Source: Gyromitra esculenta (taxonomy: Eukaryota > Ascomycota > Pezizomycetes > Pezizales > Discinaceae). Taken from it: DNA of 64,000 nt. The translations under genes and the position numbers were made by a program. Positions 61,522 to 64,000 of the stretch are shown one piece after another (the stretch's first letter is position 1; the number at the start of each line of letters is the position of its first letter). Location: positions 620,001-684,000 of the forward strand of contig JBCAML010000014.1 of NCBI GenBank assembly GCA_038503075.1. Direction: 5' to 3'. The notes under the pieces were generated by a model. The model saw only the letters and a list, made by a program, of their open reading frames with translations, made no database searches and had not been told where the DNA came from.

Positions 61522-62332
61522 CTAATTCTGCCTCTTCTTACCCCTGATATTCTTCCTCCTCTGCGAAATCATGTGCGTGTACTGCTTGAAAAGACCTATA
61601 CAACCGTTGGTCCAAGTCCACACCACCAGTAAAAGGGATACACATACCAGGCGGGTACGTAACCAAGATAGCCACCAGAACCCAATAGTAACCAGTATTA
61701 AACTTCTTCGCCTCTCCGAGCGCCTGGTAAATACACCACGCCTCACTCCCGGCACCAAGCGGATACAGGACGAAAAACGTATTATATCGCAGCCACGTCA
61801 AGATCCCGGGGGTGCGGCCCATGATGTTAGTGACATAGTAGCTGTAACGGTACACTTCAGTCACGGACCAGGCGATGAGCATGCTGCTGTATGCAACACT
61901 GTGCTGTGGGGCTTGAAAGAAGTTGGCGACACCCCAGACGAGGAGGATTCGAGAAGACACTTGGACGACCGTTGTAAAGAGGGAGCTGCGAAGAAGGCCT
62001 AGAGATTCCGTCAGCATTTAATTATATTTGGGGTATAGGGCAGGAAATCAAGCATACCGAGCGCGATGTGCACAATCTCCAGCAACGCAAGGGTTTGTGT
62101 CCACTTGGTGTACTCGCCGACTCCGGCGTAGACATTCTGATGGCCGGCGGAAGGGAGTAGGAGGATTGTACGCCCGAGGACACCGGCCCAGAGGAGGCAG
62201 GATAGAGCGTTGTAGGCGATTAGACTGCCAGAGTAGATGTGTTAGATTTAGCTATAATCATGCAGATAGGAGGTAAATTGGAGAAATGTACTATTGATCT
62301 TTAAAAGATCTTTTTTCCCGTGAACGCTCCAT
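61522..62332 (-). CDS. PHS1: Very-long-chain (3R)-3-hydroxyacyl-CoA dehydratase (PTPLA/Phs1)
   Basis: Four exons (62332-62292, 62224-62058, 61998-61648, 61595-61522) give 210 residues; yeast Phs1 has 217. It performs the third step of fatty-acid elongation in the ER membrane, removing water from 3-hydroxyacyl-CoA. Seen: the N-terminal helix YLIAYNALSCLLWAGVLGR, the loop KWTQTLALLEIVHIALGL, VTEVYRYSYY, and the active-site pair Tyr and Glu in RYNTFFVLYPLGAGSE, seven residues apart as in the yeast enzyme. The tail is PGLFKQYTHMISQRRKNIRG with a basic KKRQN end typical of ER retrieval. The first exon is only 41 nt (MERSREKRSFKDQ plus part of a Tyr); I chose it because the donor gtacat keeps frame with YLIAYN. 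Divergent from COQ10. Confidence 0.93.
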
Positions 62333-62808
62333 AGTGAGATGCAGATCTGAAGAGTATGGGAGAGCCGTTTCGTTATTTGGCGAGGATTTCCTTGAAAATC
62401 CCGTGTATGAGGTTTTTTGGGGGGAGGTGGTTTATTGAGGAGGAGAACCAAAAGTGTTGGGTTCAACCTGCAACGACGTTGCATGCTGACACGTGCGCTG
62501 GGCCTTGCGAAGAAAGTCGGGCACCGGAGAAACTGTTCTTCCGGGGGGCAGCAAAGAATGGAAGACAGCACACTTTGCGCCTGCGATCGGATCAATTAGC
62601 TGCAGGAATCATTCCCAGGCATTCCGGCGATGTTTCTGGCCAGTCGAGTTTTGCAAACAATTCCGGCCCAATAGCAGCAGTGAGGCTCAAATAAACAATT
62701 CTTGGCAGGGTCGCTATCTGACGTCGTGGACTTCTCTTTTCAACCCAAATTCTCCCATCCCCGCCGCCACCCTCCACCAGCAAATACCAGCAAACACATC
62801 TGCCCTCA
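62333..62808. promoter_or_regulatory. Divergent PHS1-COQ10 promoter region
   Basis: 476 bp between start codons. Contains cacgtg at 62490-62495, an E-box-like site. Frames overlapping this stretch (for example 62493-63107) are not supported. Confidence 0.35.
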
Positions 62809-63405
62809 ATGCCACCCCGAATACTCTCCCGTTTCCCCTCCCAATTCCTCGTCCCTCGTTCCCCCGCCCACACTCGTCACTTCATCAACCTCGCTGGTGG
62901 TATTGCTCCCCTTCGATTCTCAGAAACTCGCACATTCCCATACCCTCCAGGCCCCCTATACACCATCGTATCCGATATCAACTCCTACCACAAATTCCTC
63001 CCATACTGTCTCGGCTCTACCGTGACAAAATACGACACCGACTCTCTCCCCACAGAAGCAGACCTACGGGTCGGCTGGGGCGCATACGACGAGACGTTCC
63101 GCAGTAAGGTATTGTGCGAGCCTGCGAAACTGGTCGTTCGAGCCGACGCTTCGCAAAATGAAATGTTCCAGGCATTGAAGACGCGCTGGGAGATCCGGAG
63201 CAGAGAGGATAAGAGGAGCGATGTGTCGCTGCACATCGAGTTCCAGTTTAAGAATCCGGTATATGCAGCGTTGAGTGGAGCGGTTGCGCCAAAGATTGTG
63301 GGGATCATGGTAGCTGCGTTCGAGGGGAGGGCAAAGGAGGTTTTAGGCGGGGGAAAGGAGAAGGAGTTGGAAGAGCAGACGGCTGTTAGTGGTGAGGGCA
63401 ATTGA
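62809..63405 (+). CDS. COQ10: Coenzyme Q-binding protein Coq10 (START-like)
   Basis: Single exon, 198 residues. Coq10 binds ubiquinone in mitochondria and is needed for its proper use and synthesis. Seen: a 30-residue N-terminus rich in Arg and Ser without acidic residues (MPPRILSRFPSQFLVPRSPA), a good mitochondrial presequence; then the START/aromatase-like fold with RTFPYPPGPLYTIVSDINSY, HKFLPYCLGSTV, DLRVGWGAYDETFRSKV, LKTRWEIRSRED, SLHIEFQFKNPVYAALSG and a long C-terminal helix APKIVGIMVAAFEGRAKEVL that closes the pocket. The glutamate-rich tail is variable in the family. Confidence 0.95.
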   Translation: MPPRILSRFPSQFLVPRSPAHTRHFINLAGGIAPLRFSETRTFPYPPGPLYTIVSDINSYHKFLPYCLGSTVTKYDTDSLPTEADLRVGWGAYDETFRSKVLCEPAKLVVRADASQNEMFQALKTRWEIRSREDKRSDVSLHIEFQFKNPVYAALSGAVAPKIVGIMVAAFEGRAKEVLGGGKEKELEEQTAVSGEGN

Positions 63406-64000
63406 TGATTATGTCGTAATGAGGAATTTAATCTGGTGGAAGGAGTTATTTAGAGGGTTTATATGATCTATAGATTTTAGATCTCTCTATTTGGGTAGAT
63501 TTGGCGTATCTTGGAGCTTTGCAAGGCTCTGTACTCTATCTAGTTCATGGGCTTTGAGTTTTCCAAGGCGGTTTTGTTAGAGAAAAAAAAGATTCAAAAC
63601 AATATTCTCTCGTTTATATTATGTAGGATCAGTAACATTCTTCTGTGTGTTTAAACCGTCATTTGGTGAACACTGTAATATCCGTCCTGTTTCTAAGAGA
63701 CAGCCACTGGGGCTCGTTATCATCATGAAATATCACTCGTTGATTTAGATAAGCAACAGTACCAATCAGGGTTTTAATCATTATAATAGAATTAATACAG
63801 TTTATTTCCCAGTCTCAACATTACCCGTTAAGCCCAAAGATCCAACCCAAGCCCATACACAAGTTCCAAGGCATCGTGTCCTTTCGTCCCTCATCCCTCC
63901 AAGTGTCCCGCAGTTACTGCCACAGCTGCAGCGCACAGCTCCATCACCAATAAACAGACAGGACTCACCCCCCAAGAGATCCTATCTACCCAAGATGGAG
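63406..64000. other. 3' flank, no gene seen
   Basis: AT-rich sequence, turning C/A-rich from about 63830. An atggag lies at the very end of the window, but too little follows to judge it. Confidence 0.4.

Overview
The window looks like a filamentous ascomycete (Pezizomycotina) chromosome segment. Genes have short introns (about 50-110 nt) with GT..AG ends. There are chromodomain-bearing Ty3 retroelements, a decayed LINE with an endonuclease domain, and single-copy genes for RNA processing, amino-acid, lipid and ubiquinone metabolism. I cannot name the species. All exon boundaries come from reading splice sites and checking that frames join; nothing was searched against a database.

Left arm (1-16.5 kb): a GNAT acetyltransferase (567-1270), an SRPK-like kinase (2557-4112, minus), the DEAH helicase PRP43 (4696-7233, minus), two small tail-to-tail genes with an N-terminal CGH motif and a hydrophobic C-terminus (8423-8938 plus, 9475-9831 minus), a long gene-poor stretch, and the splicing factor CWC2 (13401-14793). 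An 185-bp inverted-repeat element lies at 15512-15696.

Centre (16.5-43.5 kb): one composite 27-kb insertion. A minus-strand LINE, flanked by a 17-bp target duplication (16541-16557 and 43517-43533) and ending in a poly-A tail, was hit repeatedly by LTR elements. These are a degenerate Ty3 element (17841-23611), a solo LTR (23694-31246), a long Ty3 element (31886-39925) and a reversed solo LTR (40161-40536). The solo LTR was itself hit by a second Ty3 element (23770-29982) and another solo LTR (30162-30578), and that Ty3 element carries a further solo LTR (28516-28932). Target duplications mark every insertion (one is imperfect), and the LINE reading frame continues across one excised insert.

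Right arm (43.5-64 kb): a tRNA-derived SINE in two copies (near 43.8-44.1 and 56.8-57.1 kb), aspartate-semialdehyde dehydrogenase HOM2 (45198-46457, minus) divergent from RNase P/MRP subunit POP1 (46737-49268), a third CGH-motif gene (49770-50366), a 230-bp mariner-type MITE (51252-51481), a basic hypothetical protein (52432-53836), ribosome-assembly factor RSA4/Notchless (54696-56434, minus) and an armadillo protein resembling SmgGDS (58133-60308, minus). It ends with DPM3 (60666-61157), a PHS1/PTPLA dehydratase (61522-62332, minus) and COQ10 (62809-63405). PRP43, CWC2, POP1, RSA4 and the kinase all touch RNA processing, but they are not an operon and the grouping may be chance. DPM3 and PHS1 both act at the ER membrane and are convergent neighbours.
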